This document shows positions 18,952 to 28,819 of a DNA stretch of 64,000 nt, piece after piece. A model generated the notes under the pieces. It was not told where the DNA came from. It made no database searches and saw only the letters and a program-made list of their open reading frames with translations. Every line of letters starts with the position of its first letter. The first letter of the stretch is position 1. Made by a program: the position numbers and the translations under genes. This DNA is from Hyphomicrobium sp. GTDB lineage: Bacteria; Pseudomonadota; Alphaproteobacteria; Rhizobiales; Hyphomicrobiaceae. The stretch lies in assembly GCA_021732485.1 (NCBI GenBank), contig JAKFUV010000003.1, positions 186,001 to 250,000 of the forward strand, written 5' to 3'.

Positions 18952-21900
18952 CTACGCGTGCAGATCGTTGCTGGCGAGATGGCCGTGATGCCCATTCTCG
19001 CCATGTGACTGGCCCTCATACAATACTGAAACCGCATCGATGTGGACCTGCTGCAAGTTGTTCGTGCCGCCAGTCCCGGCCGTGAAGCCGAGGTAGGCAT
19101 ATTGCGAGCCGCCGAGGTAGGCCTGCTGAATATTTTCATTCAGCGAGAGCGACTGACGACCGTCGATCCAATACTGCAACGTCAACGTCTCTGGATTCCA
19201 AGTCACCGTTACGGCATGCCAAGCACCATCCTGGACATTGCCAAGTGCGAATTGTTCGCCGACGCGGGCGTTGGCCAGATCCACAGACGTATCGAGAAAA
19301 TTGGTATGGTCCTGCTGAATATCGCCAAAGTTTCCATTCTGGTACGTATCGAATGCGATGGCCAAACCGTTGTTGATACCGATGGCGCCGAGGTTGCCGC
19401 CCCCGTAGCCAACGGCATTCGAGCCACGTGCATCGTTCTGCAGAACGAACGCGATGCCATCGGCCCCTTGCGCGTTCGTGCCGAAATTGGCTTGGAATGA
19501 AATCGAGAAATCGTCGGTGATGTCGATTCTTTCGCCGAGAAACGCGCTGCCGGCTTGACCTTGCTCATTGGGTGTCAATGTAAAGATGTGGGTCGACGCG
19601 TCGTAGGACGCGTCTCCGTTCACCACCGCTGCATCGGCCGTCGCAAACGGATCTTTGATGCAATTGTGGATGTCGTCATAGCCAGTGAAAAAGGCGTCAA
19701 CGGCCGTGACACGAAGCTGTTGAATGCCAGTCGCTCCGCCTGTCGCGCCTGTGAAACCCAAAAACGCTTCAGAACCGCCGCCGAGGTATTTCGACACGAT
19801 ATCGCCGGATAGCGATCCGGTTCGATTGCCGTCGACCCAGTAGGCAAGAGTTTGTGTGTCGACATCCCAATGCACGCCGACTTGGTGCCATTTGCCGTCG
19901 GTGAAATCGCCAAGTGAAACCTGCGGTGATAGATCGGCCGCGGCGACGCCAAGTGCGGTGCTGGCAATCGACGTGCGGTCGCCCTTCGCATCGCGAAACG
20001 GTCCAGCATTCTGATAGGTGTCGAATTCGATCGCGAGGCCGTTTTGCAGGCCGTAAGCGCCGAGGTAGCCGCCGCCGGCAGCGAGCGCCGCTACGCCACC
20101 TGGATCGTTATGAAGCACGAATGCCAAGCCGTCCGCACCTTGTGCCTTTGCACCAAGGAACAGTTCGAAGTTGATATTGAAGCTATGGGTCAGATCAATC
20201 TTGCTGTTGAAGGTCACGCCGCCGGTTTTTCCAGCCTCGTCATTGGTCAACGTGAAAATTTTCGAGAAGTCGTCGAACGATGCATCGCCGTTGACGGCAA
20301 CGCTCGCCCCGATCGTGCTGACGTCGAAGACGCAGCCGTCATTGAGCGGCGCATTGCCGCCGCCGCCGGGGCCGTGATCTTCAGGCGTTGCCGTAAATGA
20401 ATTGAGGCGCACCTTGTGAACATTGCTAGCGCCGCCGGTTGCGCCGGTGAAGCCGAAGTAGACGTGGTCCGAGCCGCCGAAGTATTTGTTGATGACGTCT
20501 TCGTTCAACGTGCTGATCGTGCGGCCATCAAACGTGTAGCTCAACTTGTGGTCGCCAGCGTCCCAATGCACCTGCACGTTGTGCCAATTGCCGTCTTCGA
20601 GATTGCCAAGCGCGACTTGGTTGCCAACCCGACGCACCGCCGCGCGGTCATCGGTACGAGTAATTTCGGCATGGTCGGCAGCTATGTCGCCGGCCTCGGG
20701 ATTGTACCAAGTGTCAAAATTGATCGCGAGACCGTTCAATATCCCTTTTGATCCAAAGCCTCCGCCGCCGCCGCCAGACGCGTTCTGCCCGAATGGATCG
20801 TTGTGCAGAACGAAACTGAGCCCATCGGCGCCATTCGCCTTGTTGCCCATTTGAAAATCGAACGACAGATCGAAGTTGTCCTCCAGATCAATGCGGCTGT
20901 TGCTCATGACGCTCCCGATCTGGCCTTTGGCATCGGGAGTGAGGGTGAATACGTTGTCGTCCTCGTGAAATGCGGAGCCACCGACCGTGAGCCAGGTTCC
21001 GAGTTCATCCGAATAAATGTTGCCGCCCGGCTGAACCTTAATGGTCGCGGCAATGGACGGCGTTCCGCGCTGGTTGTCTGCAAACAGCATCCAATGACCG
21101 GGTGTGACGACATTGGCGTTAGCGGGTAACGTCACGCTGAGCGTGTGTTCGTCGACGTGGGTGAATTCCAAGCTCAGCGCGCGCTGCTCGGAATTGAACG
21201 AATGGGTACTGTTGCCAAACTTGACGAACTCAAGCTTCTGGATGGCGTCCGCATTGTCGAGCGTGATGGTGAACGTCTGCCCCTGATTGAGCGTATCGGG
21301 TGCGTCGATGATCACCGGGCGATCCTGACGCAGACTGCCATCGGCCTCGAGAAGATAGCCGGGTGTGTAGATTTCAGCGTTGAGATTAATCAGTGGGCCG
21401 GGCGCACCGCCGCCGCCTGATAAAACGGTACCATCAGCTAAGAGCGTCGTCGTCGAATGGTAGAAGCGGCCGACGGAGGCGCTGGCGTCGCTCGTCCATT
21501 CGCCGGTATCGGGATTCCATATGACGACGTTGTTCGTTTGGGTTTCGATCTTGCTGTCGCCGACGCTGCCGCCGGACAGCATGACAGAGCCGTCGGCGAG
21601 CACCAGAAGGTTTGACCAAGCGCGGTTTTGGCCGACACCCGCCGTCTGCGTAAAGGTTGGGGCAGTGCCGCCGATATCGACAATCCAGGCGGCGCCTGTT
21701 TCGTCAATCGTCAAAACCTTGTCCTTGTCGAACATGATCGCCGGATTATAGTTCAGCGATTCGAACGGCGTTTTGCCAAGATCGGTTGTCAGCCCGTTGC
21801 CGCCGGGGTTGATCGAGAACACCGCATTTTTGCTGTTGCCGGGCGCGAAATCGGTGTAGCCGACAACGTTGCCGGTGCTCGCAAGCCAAGCACGCGGATA

Positions 21901-22425
21901 CCACCAATCCGAAGCGATGCTTGGCGTATTGGCGCCAGGCAAGGCTTTCCAGCCGACCCCGTTGGTATAGAGTTCGGGCGTTCCGACACCTTTATGAGCG
22001 CCGTCGGTGCCACCGATTTCCAGAATTTTTCCATCGGCGAGAGTGATCGCGGTTCCGTACCAACGTGAGAAATTCAGGTTGCCTGCGGGATTGGTGGTCA
22101 ATTCTCCGGTTTGATAATCGAAGTTGTGCACAAATGGCACGCCGCCGTTGATGTTACCGTCGGGTCTCGCGTCGCCGCCGACAATGATGATGTCATCGGT
22201 AAAGGGATCGATGACCGCACCGGAGCAGAAGATATCCGTATGCATCTCATAAGTCAGGGTAGTATGAGTGCCGGTGACCGGATCCCAGATATCGTACAGC
22301 ATATTGCTGCCCTGCAGACCCGTTTGGTCGGTGCCGAACGTCAGCACTTTGGCATCCGGCGTGACGATGGCGTGAATGGCTACGATCGGCCAAGGGACCA
22401 CCGCGCTCCAGCTGCCGGAATTCAT
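18952..22425 (-). CDS. Galactose-oxidase-like copper radical oxidase with three L-type lectin domains
   Basis: A 1157-residue multidomain protein. Residues 1-465 form a kelch propeller plus the DUF1929 domain of galactose/glyoxal oxidases. All copper-site residues of galactose oxidase have counterparts: Cys67 (DIFCSGAVID) and Tyr123 (SRWYGTA), the pair that forms the Cys-Tyr cofactor, Tyr322-His323 (GRFYHSTTTL) and His408 (NSTHSFNSEQR). The tryptophan that stacks on the cofactor in Fusarium galactose oxidase (IGGSWSGG) is replaced; IGGTDGA is seen here. Three bacterial L-type lectin domains follow at about 470-680, 705-915 and 935-1140. Each has a GADGL(S/A)FVLHND or GADGIAFVLQND core. There is no Sec or Tat signal. 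With a T1SS pair 3.8 kb away, type I export is likely, although no RTX repeats are present. AGGAG lies 8 bases before the ATG. Confidence 0.85.
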   Translation of the reverse strand: MNSGSWSAVVPWPIVAIHAIVTPDAKVLTFGTDQTGLQGSNMLYDIWDPVTGTHTTLTYEMHTDIFCSGAVIDPFTDDIIIVGGDARPDGNINGGVPFVHNFDYQTGELTTNPAGNLNFSRWYGTAITLADGKILEIGGTDGAHKGVGTPELYTNGVGWKALPGANTPSIASDWWYPRAWLASTGNVVGYTDFAPGNSKNAVFSINPGGNGLTTDLGKTPFESLNYNPAIMFDKDKVLTIDETGAAWIVDIGGTAPTFTQTAGVGQNRAWSNLLVLADGSVMLSGGSVGDSKIETQTNNVVIWNPDTGEWTSDASASVGRFYHSTTTLLADGTVLSGGGGAPGPLINLNAEIYTPGYLLEADGSLRQDRPVIIDAPDTLNQGQTFTITLDNADAIQKLEFVKFGNSTHSFNSEQRALSLEFTHVDEHTLSVTLPANANVVTPGHWMLFADNQRGTPSIAATIKVQPGGNIYSDELGTWLTVGGSAFHEDDNVFTLTPDAKGQIGSVMSNSRIDLEDNFDLSFDFQMGNKANGADGLSFVLHNDPFGQNASGGGGGGFGSKGILNGLAINFDTWYNPEAGDIAADHAEITRTDDRAAVRRVGNQVALGNLEDGNWHNVQVHWDAGDHKLSYTFDGRTISTLNEDVINKYFGGSDHVYFGFTGATGGASNVHKVRLNSFTATPEDHGPGGGGNAPLNDGCVFDVSTIGASVAVNGDASFDDFSKIFTLTNDEAGKTGGVTFNSKIDLTHSFNINFELFLGAKAQGADGLAFVLHNDPGGVAALAAGGGYLGAYGLQNGLAIEFDTYQNAGPFRDAKGDRTSIASTALGVAAADLSPQVSLGDFTDGKWHQVGVHWDVDTQTLAYWVDGNRTGSLSGDIVSKYLGGGSEAFLGFTGATGGATGIQQLRVTAVDAFFTGYDDIHNCIKDPFATADAAVVNGDASYDASTHIFTLTPNEQGQAGSAFLGERIDITDDFSISFQANFGTNAQGADGIAFVLQNDARGSNAVGYGGGNLGAIGINNGLAIAFDTYQNGNFGDIQQDHTNFLDTSVDLANARVGEQFALGNVQDGAWHAVTVTWNPETLTLQYWIDGRQSLSLNENIQQAYLGGSQYAYLGFTAGTGGTNNLQQVHIDAVSVLYEGQSHGENGHHGHLASNDLHA

Positions 22426-22812
22426 CTGTCAACTCCTGTGAAATCGAACGACTGCGAGAAAGACTTCGGCATCCAAGACCGCTTCTCTTGGCGCCAGCGA
22501 CGTGTTCGTGCTGGCAAATCGAGCATGAGTTTTTGCTCAATCGCTCGAATGTAGCGCCTTCGAAATGCCGCCCAGCCTTGCCTTCGCGAACGGATTGCAA
22601 TCTACGGTCCAGTTGAAAATTTATGAAGGATAAGCCAGCATTTGATTGGTTTTTTGGTTAAATGGTGCAGATCGATCAGGACCAGCCGCGACGACTGTGT
22701 CGATGGAGACAAGCCATTGCACTGGCATTCGGCACGCTAATTCGTTAAGTCACGGCCTACCGAACTCAGCCTGCAGGCCGATGTCTGCTGCATTTGTGAA
22801 GATTGACCCTGC
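22426..22812. other. Divergent intergenic region
   Basis: 387 bases between the divergent oxidase-lectin and DEAD-box helicase genes. No gene or RNA is recognised. It is AT-rich around 22610-22665 and likely holds both promoters. Confidence 0.4.
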
Positions 22813-24843
22813 ATGACATTTCCGTCGACGCACCCCGCGCTCGCACGCGCTCTGGTGGCCCGTGACTACTCCGTTCCGACCGCTGTGCAGCGCGCTGTAC
22901 TCGAAGCTGATGCCGCTGGTCGCGATTTGCTGGTGTCAGCTCAGACCGGCTCCGGCAAGACCGTCGCCTTTGGTTTGGCGATGGCGCACCTACTGCTTGG
23001 CGAACAAGATCGCTTTGGGCGCGCCAGCGAGCCGATGGCGTTGATCATCGCGCCGACGCGCGAATTGGCGATCCAAGTGCAGCGCGAACTCGACTGGCTC
23101 TATGCCGATACCGGTGCTGTGGTCATTAACTGTGTCGGTGGCATGGACGTGCGGGCCGAGGCCCGCCTGCTCAACGCTGGAGCACATATTGTTGTGGGCA
23201 CGCCGGGCCGGCTGCGTGACCATATGGAACGCAAGCGCCTCGACCTCTCGAAGCTGAAATCCATCGTACTCGATGAAGCTGACGAAATGTTGGATCTGGG
23301 CTTTCGTGAAGATCTGGAAGCCCTGCTGGAAGCGACCCCCAGTGGTCGCCAAACGCTGCTGTTTTCAGCGACGATGCCGCGCGAGATTGAAACGTTGGCA
23401 AAGCGCTATCAGAGTGAAGCGATCCGGATCGAGACGGCGCGCCGCGATCAGCAGCACACCGACATCGAATATCACGCCATGCGGGTTGGCCCTGGCGACA
23501 TTGAAAATGCCGTCGTTAATGTGCTGCGCTTCCATGAGATGCGGGCCACACTGGTATTTTGCTCGACGCGCGAAGCGGTGAAACGCCTGCATGGGCGACT
23601 TGTAGAGCGCGGGTTTTCCGCCGTCGCTTTATCGGGGGAGCTGACTCAGCACGAGCGCACTCAGGCATTACAGGCCGTGCGCGATGGCCGGGCACGCGTT
23701 CTAGTCGCGACTGATGTCGCCGCACGCGGACTTGACCTGCCCGATCTAGCATTGGTCATCCACGCCGATTTACCTAACGATCGTGAAACGCTGTTGCATC
23801 GTTCGGGCCGCACAGGGCGAGCGGGCAAGAAGGGCCTGTGCACGCTGATCGTTCCGTACAATCGCCGGAGGAAAGCAGAGGTTCTGCTGACGGCTGCAAA
23901 AATTAAAGCCACTTGGGGCACGCCGCCGACAGTCGAAGCGATCCGGGCGCGTGACCAAGAACGCTTTCTCGCCGACAGTATATTCACTGAAGTCCCAAGC
24001 GACGACGATCTGCAGCAGGCGCGGTCGCTGCAGGCCGCAAGGTCAGCCGACGACATCGCAATGGCATTGATTCGACTGCATCGGGCTCGGCTGCCTGCGC
24101 CGGAGGATTTGCCGGAGGACACGGGCCCACCTCCGCGCAAAGAGTTCGCCCGTTCCCGCGACGACGCTCCGCTCGCCAGTCGTGAACGATTTGAGCGGCC
24201 AAACCGTGGGGCCCGCGCTGGCGATGCGCCGCCAAGCTCGGCCGAGCCTTCGCCACGCAGCGCACCGCGAGCGCGCGACGATCGCCGCGAGATGGTATGG
24301 TTTCGGCTAAATATCGGTCGCGATCGCAATGCTGATCCACGATGGTTGCTGCCTCTGATTTGCCGCGCCGGCAACGTCACCAAAGCCGAAATTGGCGTTA
24401 TCAAAATCAACGATCGCGACACACGCTTTCAGATTGCCGCCGAATTTGCCGATCAGTTTGCCACGGCGGTACGGACGACTAGTCCAAAGGAAGGGCACAT
24501 TTCGCGCGTCGGTTCCAACACGACCGCCGACGGTGCATCCCAATCTCATGATCTGCGGTCTAGTCCTGCGCCAAAATTGCTCGGCGAGAAAAAAACGCCG
24601 ACCGGTCTGCCGGCGGGGCCGCGACTTTTCAAGCAGAAGGCGCCGTGGCGGGGAGGCGGAACAAAAGAAGCGGACAAGCCTTTCTCTCGGCCGTCGTCTC
24701 CATCAGTTGACACTCATGCCGGCGGTGCGACACGCGATGCTCGGTCGAACGGGCCGGCAAAACACGCAACCGCTGCGCCGAAACCACGATCGAAATATGC
24801 GCACAAAAAGAAACATCGTGCCGCACCGGAAAAGACCAATTGA
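22813..24843 (+). CDS. DEAD-box RNA helicase with DbpA-type RNA-binding domain
   Basis: A 676-residue ATP-dependent RNA helicase. RecA1 carries AQTGSGKT (residues 43-50), PTRELA (81-86), DEAD (154-157) and SAT. RecA2 carries TDVAARGLDLP and HRSGRTGRAGKKG. After a low-complexity linker, residues about 495-555 look like the DbpA/CsdA RNA-binding fold (MVWFRLNIGRDRNADPRWLL). The C-terminal 120 residues are basic and disordered. This layout fits the DeaD/CsdA group acting in ribosome assembly or cold-shock RNA remodelling. It begins a plus-strand run with a GIY-YIG gene 6 bases downstream. Confidence 0.92.
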   Translation: MTFPSTHPALARALVARDYSVPTAVQRAVLEADAAGRDLLVSAQTGSGKTVAFGLAMAHLLLGEQDRFGRASEPMALIIAPTRELAIQVQRELDWLYADTGAVVINCVGGMDVRAEARLLNAGAHIVVGTPGRLRDHMERKRLDLSKLKSIVLDEADEMLDLGFREDLEALLEATPSGRQTLLFSATMPREIETLAKRYQSEAIRIETARRDQQHTDIEYHAMRVGPGDIENAVVNVLRFHEMRATLVFCSTREAVKRLHGRLVERGFSAVALSGELTQHERTQALQAVRDGRARVLVATDVAARGLDLPDLALVIHADLPNDRETLLHRSGRTGRAGKKGLCTLIVPYNRRRKAEVLLTAAKIKATWGTPPTVEAIRARDQERFLADSIFTEVPSDDDLQQARSLQAARSADDIAMALIRLHRARLPAPEDLPEDTGPPPRKEFARSRDDAPLASRERFERPNRGARAGDAPPSSAEPSPRSAPRARDDRREMVWFRLNIGRDRNADPRWLLPLICRAGNVTKAEIGVIKINDRDTRFQIAAEFADQFATAVRTTSPKEGHISRVGSNTTADGASQSHDLRSSPAPKLLGEKKTPTGLPAGPRLFKQKAPWRGGGTKEADKPFSRPSSPSVDTHAGGATRDARSNGPAKHATAAPKPRSKYAHKKKHRAAPEKTN

Positions 24844-24849
24844 TTTCGC

Positions 24850-25164
24850 ATGGCGCCGATGACTCGATACGCGCTTTATATCGTGCAATGCGCTGACGGG
24901 ACTTATTACACCGGCATCGCGACGAACTTGGCTCGACGATTGGCCGAGCACAATGGCGGCAGCCCGGTAGATTTGGAGAGCGGCCAAATCTCTACCCCAC
25001 GAGGCAAAGGCGCTCGCTACACGGCGAGCCGGCGCCCCGTATTCCTGGTGTTTTCAACTGAGTTCTCAACGAAGTCGCAAGCCTTGCGAGAAGAGGCGCG
25101 CATCAAGCGACTATCGCGCCGCGAGAAATGTTTACTCATCGCTTCAGCGAGGCCTGGCGGATGA
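24850..25164 (+). CDS. GIY-YIG nuclease-fold protein (UPF0213/YhbQ-like)
   Basis: A 104-residue single-domain GIY-YIG protein. YALYIVQCADGTYYTGIA (residues 7-24) gives the GIY and YIG elements, followed by the catalytic-site Arg in LARRLAEHN. The C-terminal SQALREEARIKRLSRREK is the usual end of the family. Its cellular role is not established. Its stop overlaps the ATG of the next gene (ATGA), indicating translational coupling. Confidence 0.88.
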   Translation: MAPMTRYALYIVQCADGTYYTGIATNLARRLAEHNGGSPVDLESGQISTPRGKGARYTASRRPVFLVFSTEFSTKSQALREEARIKRLSRREKCLLIASARPGG

Positions 25165-26348
25165 CGCAGCCGCCTCAATCCTTTGACGCGATCGTCGTCG
25201 GCGCTGGTGCGGCAGGTTTGATGTGCGCGCTTACGGCCGGACAACGCGGAAAAAGAATCTTGCTACTCGAGCACGGCGACAAAGTCGGCGCGAAGATTTT
25301 GATTTCCGGCGGCGGCCGCTGCAACTTTACCAATTTAGAGATTGCGTCAGATCGGTTCGTTTCGGGCAATCCGCATTTCTGCACGTCGGCGCTCAATCGT
25401 TACACGCAAGCTGATTTCGTCGCACTCGTTAAACGCCACGGCATTGCGTTTCACGAGAAGACGCTCGGACAGTTGTTCTGTGACGGATCGGCGCGCGCTA
25501 TTGTTGCGATGTTGCAGGCGGAATGCGAACTCGGCAACGTTGAGACGCGGTTGAACACAACCATCACCGAGATCTCGCACTCAGACCACTTCAAGCTTGA
25601 GACCACCACTGGAACCGTTACGGCGCCGGCCCTGGTGTTAGCCACCGGCGGTCTTTCGATACCCAAAATGGGAGCGACGGGGTTTTCCTACGATGTTGCT
25701 CAGCGCTTCGGCTTGCGGGTCACGGAAACACTGCCAGGTCTTGTTCCTTTGAAAATTGCGCCGTTGACGAATGTGCCTAATGCCGCGCTTGCCGGTGTGG
25801 CACTCGATGCGATCGTGTCGTACGGCAAACAAAGGTTCCGAGAGGCCATACTCTTCACGCATCACGGCATATCTGGCCCTGCAGTTTTGCAGATTTCATC
25901 ATACTGGCGTGCCGGGCAGGTCATAATGGTGGACTTTGCACCGGATCTCGACGCGACGGCATTTCTGATCGACCGCAAACGCGCCCGAGCGAGAGCCGCG
26001 CCGCAAACCGTTCTCGCTGAATTGCTGCCGGCTCGGTTGGCGCAGGCGCTGGCCGCGTCTCACCTGCCCGGTTCAGAGATGGCCAATATCGCCGATAGCA
26101 CCCTCGGCAACTTCGCCGGCCGTTTGAAAAGCTGGCCAGTGCAAGTGATGGGCAGCGAGGGTTATGCAAAGGCCGAAGTAACGCTCGGCGGCGTCGATAC
26201 GCGTGATCTATCGTCGAAGACCATGGCGGCTCGCGCGCTACCCGGATTATTTTTCATCGGCGAAGCCGTCGATGTCACCGGCTGGCTTGGTGGTTACAAT
26301 TTTCAGTGGGCATGGTCGAGTGGCTGGGCCGCCGCACAGTCGATTTGA
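25161..26348 (+). CDS. BaiN/HI0933-like NAD(P)/FAD-dependent flavoprotein
   Basis: A 395-residue flavoprotein of the HI0933/BaiN family. The Rossmann FAD motif DAIVVGAGAAGLMCAL is near residue 10, ISGGGRCNFTN near residue 49, and the closing VTGWLGGYNFQWAWSSG near the C terminus is diagnostic. The subgroup is the shorter alphaproteobacterial form. The frame opens at 25128, but the ATG at 25161 overlaps the GIY-YIG stop as ATGA and matches the family start. Physiological substrate unknown. Confidence 0.9.
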   Translation: MTQPPQSFDAIVVGAGAAGLMCALTAGQRGKRILLLEHGDKVGAKILISGGGRCNFTNLEIASDRFVSGNPHFCTSALNRYTQADFVALVKRHGIAFHEKTLGQLFCDGSARAIVAMLQAECELGNVETRLNTTITEISHSDHFKLETTTGTVTAPALVLATGGLSIPKMGATGFSYDVAQRFGLRVTETLPGLVPLKIAPLTNVPNAALAGVALDAIVSYGKQRFREAILFTHHGISGPAVLQISSYWRAGQVIMVDFAPDLDATAFLIDRKRARARAAPQTVLAELLPARLAQALAASHLPGSEMANIADSTLGNFAGRLKSWPVQVMGSEGYAKAEVTLGGVDTRDLSSKTMAARALPGLFFIGEAVDVTGWLGGYNFQWAWSSGWAAAQSI

Positions 26349-26609
26349 TCATTGCTGCGGCGGATTTTTTTTAGCGCGCGAAAACTAAGTGCAAGCCTTG
26401 AATACATTGCATTCGTGGCCGCAATCGCTTGCCTCGTCATTGATTATACTGCGGCGCAACATGGGCATTTGCAGAAATTTTGCTACCGCACTCGTCGCGC
26501 TCGTGATCTTTTCCATTGTCGCTGGGGGGACCGGCCTGGACGACGGCGCGGACCAGCCTGACATCGTGCGGCACACGACGCGATCATATTTATTGAGTGG
26601 GGCACCTGT

Positions 26610-27512
26610 ATGACTCGCGGACAGCAGTTACCCGAGCGCGAATTTGCCGGAACCTGTGAGGGCTGGGTTGAACCCCATCAGACCCGGCAGCCCCATGCTG
26701 CGAGTAGCATCCTAGCCCAGCCGATTGGCCATCATGATCATTCCAAGCTTGCTCGGTTGATCGAAGGCAAGGTTTTGCCGCACTTGTTGCTCGCCTATCG
26801 GCAAGGTGCATTTAATACGCCAGCCGACGGCATCATGAGCGAGAAGGCGATCGGCGAACACGTCGGCGAGTTTGCCGACCTTGTCATCAATCCGGACGCC
26901 GCTGTCTCGACTGTCTACTTCGAAAACATGATTGCCGAAGGCGCTTCGGTTGAGGCGCTATTTCGCGTTTTACTTGCGCCAACGGCCCGGCGCCTCGGAG
27001 AGCTTTGGCAGGAAGACATCAACAGCATGTTTGATGTCACCCAGGGGCTGGCGCATCTCCAACAGCTTGTGCGCACATTCTCTCCCGAGTTTCATGAACA
27101 GGGTCATCATCCACTTTCAAATCGGCGCGCTTTGCTCATGCCGCTGCCGGGCGAGCAGCATACCTTCGGCATTTCGTTGGTTGAAGAATACTTTCGACGG
27201 GAAGGCTGGCACGTCTGGGGTGGTCCGCCAAACTCGTTTGAGGAAGTAGTCGCCCTCGTCAGCAGCATGTGGTTCGATATGATTGGCTTTTCGGTCAGTC
27301 GAGTACCAGAGATCGGTCCGCTCAAATCGCAAATCGTCAAAATCCGCGCCGCCGCTCGCAATCGCAATGTGACGATCATGATTGGTGGCCGGCCTTTCGT
27401 CGAAAATCCCGATCTCGTCGAACTGGTGGGCGCCGACGCCACAGCCGCCGATGGCCCGCGAGCGGTGAGCAAGATGTCGACCCTCAACTCTCGAGCCATC
27501 GCTTCGGCGTAA
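26610..27512 (+). CDS. SCHIC/B12-binding-domain regulator-like protein (PpaA/AerR-like)
   Basis: A 300-residue protein. A helical region (residues about 45-165) precedes a cobalamin-binding-like Rossmann domain (about 170-290) with LLMPLPGEQHTFGISLVEEY, GWHVWGGPPNSFEEVVALV and MIGGRPFVENPDLVELVGAD. The PGEQHT block and overall layout recall the SCHIC/B12-binding family that includes PpaA/AerR and the AppA C-terminus. Those proteins sense light, oxygen or redox via heme or cobalamin and control photosynthesis genes. No photosynthesis gene is in this window, so the role is open. It ends 24 bases from the convergent xdhC-like gene. Confidence 0.72.
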   Translation: MTRGQQLPEREFAGTCEGWVEPHQTRQPHAASSILAQPIGHHDHSKLARLIEGKVLPHLLLAYRQGAFNTPADGIMSEKAIGEHVGEFADLVINPDAAVSTVYFENMIAEGASVEALFRVLLAPTARRLGELWQEDINSMFDVTQGLAHLQQLVRTFSPEFHEQGHHPLSNRRALLMPLPGEQHTFGISLVEEYFRREGWHVWGGPPNSFEEVVALVSSMWFDMIGFSVSRVPEIGPLKSQIVKIRAAARNRNVTIMIGGRPFVENPDLVELVGADATAADGPRAVSKMSTLNSRAIASA

Positions 27513-27536
27513 TCCGCGATCGACCCGGGCGCGGTG

Positions 27537-28532
27537 TCACGATACGAGATTGCGCGCCTTCGCCTCGGCGATGAGTTCGGCCAAGGCGCTGATGGCAACC
27601 GTTGCTTTGCTTTTCGCGCCGCCGATCATGCCGACCGGTGCCCTGATGCGCGCCAGCGTGGCATCGTCAAATCCGCGAACTGAAAGCGCCTTAAGCCTGG
27701 CGCGATGGACCGCGTGATTGCCGAGCGCGCCAATATAGAACGCGTCGCTTTTCAGAATACCCGACAGCAATTCGGGTTCTTGCTCGTGATCGTGAAAAAC
27801 CAGCACGGCAGCAGATGCGAAGTCCAGTTGTCCAATGGCACCGTCCACGTCGCCGGTCATCAGCATGTGTCTCAAGCCGCGACGGTCAAGATCGGCAAGT
27901 GTTGGGTCGTCGGACGCATACACAGCGACATCAATCCCAAGTGCTGCAGCGAGTGATGCCATCGCCACCAGGGCAGGGCCGTGGCCCAGAAACAACGTTC
28001 TTAATTTCGGCGTGTAAAAACGTGCAAATACATCGCCATTCCGTCGGCTGGCGTCGATGCCTTGCGGCGACACACTCACGGCTGCGATATCCGAGTGACC
28101 GTCAACCAGATGAGTTCGCAAAGCGAAGGATGTTCGCGCCGCAGTCCGAGCCAGCATGTCGGCGACCAGCAATGACGAAATGGTCGGATCAAAGAAGAGA
28201 TCGAGGCCGCTGCCGCACGGCAATCGCACGTCAAAATACGGCGACCCTTTTCCGTAGCGGACAAGTTTTGGCTTTGCTGTTTTGATGATGACTTGCGCTT
28301 CGAGCGCGACTGCGCCCTCAAGGCATCCGCCGGACAAATAGCCGGCATAGCGGCCGTCTTCGGCGACAGCCATCTGCGCACCAGGCTGGCGAGGTGCGCC
28401 ACCTTCAACGCCGACCAAAGTTACGAGCGCAACTTTCAAGCCTTCGCTCTGCCATTTGGCCAGCGGCTCTAAGACATTTTCGTCGTCCAGCAATCCCGGA
28501 CTGCCAATAATGTGTTGCAACTGGATCGTCAT
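27537..28532 (-). CDS. XdhC/CoxI-family molybdenum-hydroxylase maturation protein
   Basis: A 331-residue XdhC/CoxI protein that helps sulfurate or insert the molybdenum cofactor of xanthine-dehydrogenase-family enzymes. The N-terminal XdhC domain has VGVEGGAPRQPGAQMAV and YLSGGCLEGAVALEAQVII. The central LPCGSGLDLFFDP is a hallmark. The C-terminal Rossmann part contains LFLGHGPALVAMASLAAALG and YIGALGN. Its client is likely the IorAB-like enzyme at 30991-33806, although it is divergent from it. Confidence 0.9.
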   Translation of the reverse strand: MTIQLQHIIGSPGLLDDENVLEPLAKWQSEGLKVALVTLVGVEGGAPRQPGAQMAVAEDGRYAGYLSGGCLEGAVALEAQVIIKTAKPKLVRYGKGSPYFDVRLPCGSGLDLFFDPTISSLLVADMLARTAARTSFALRTHLVDGHSDIAAVSVSPQGIDASRRNGDVFARFYTPKLRTLFLGHGPALVAMASLAAALGIDVAVYASDDPTLADLDRRGLRHMLMTGDVDGAIGQLDFASAAVLVFHDHEQEPELLSGILKSDAFYIGALGNHAVHRARLKALSVRGFDDATLARIRAPVGMIGGAKSKATVAISALAELIAEAKARNLVS

Positions 28533-28819
28533 CGCTCCGCCTAAAAATACAAGGTTCAGCCGTCGGCATTGCTCGTCAAATCGCTTTCACCGATCACCGT
28601 ATGTCTAGCCAAGAACTCGCCGGCAACACGGGCGCGATGTTAGCCATACGCGTGACGGAAGAAAATGTTGCTCGGCAGGCGTTGACGCTGAGGCCGGCAT
28701 CCCGTGCAAAAATCATGTTGTGCCCCGGGTCGTCGATGACACTATGCAAGACTACGCCAGTCTGCGCTTTCTCGACCGCGACACAGGTTCGCCAACGCCT
28801 TCACCATCGGTAACAAAAC
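28533..28819. other. Region upstream of xdhC-like gene
   Basis: No intact gene. Part of this stretch could be the decayed 3' portion of the GntR gene to its right, but I cannot recognise the sensor domain. Confidence 0.3.
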
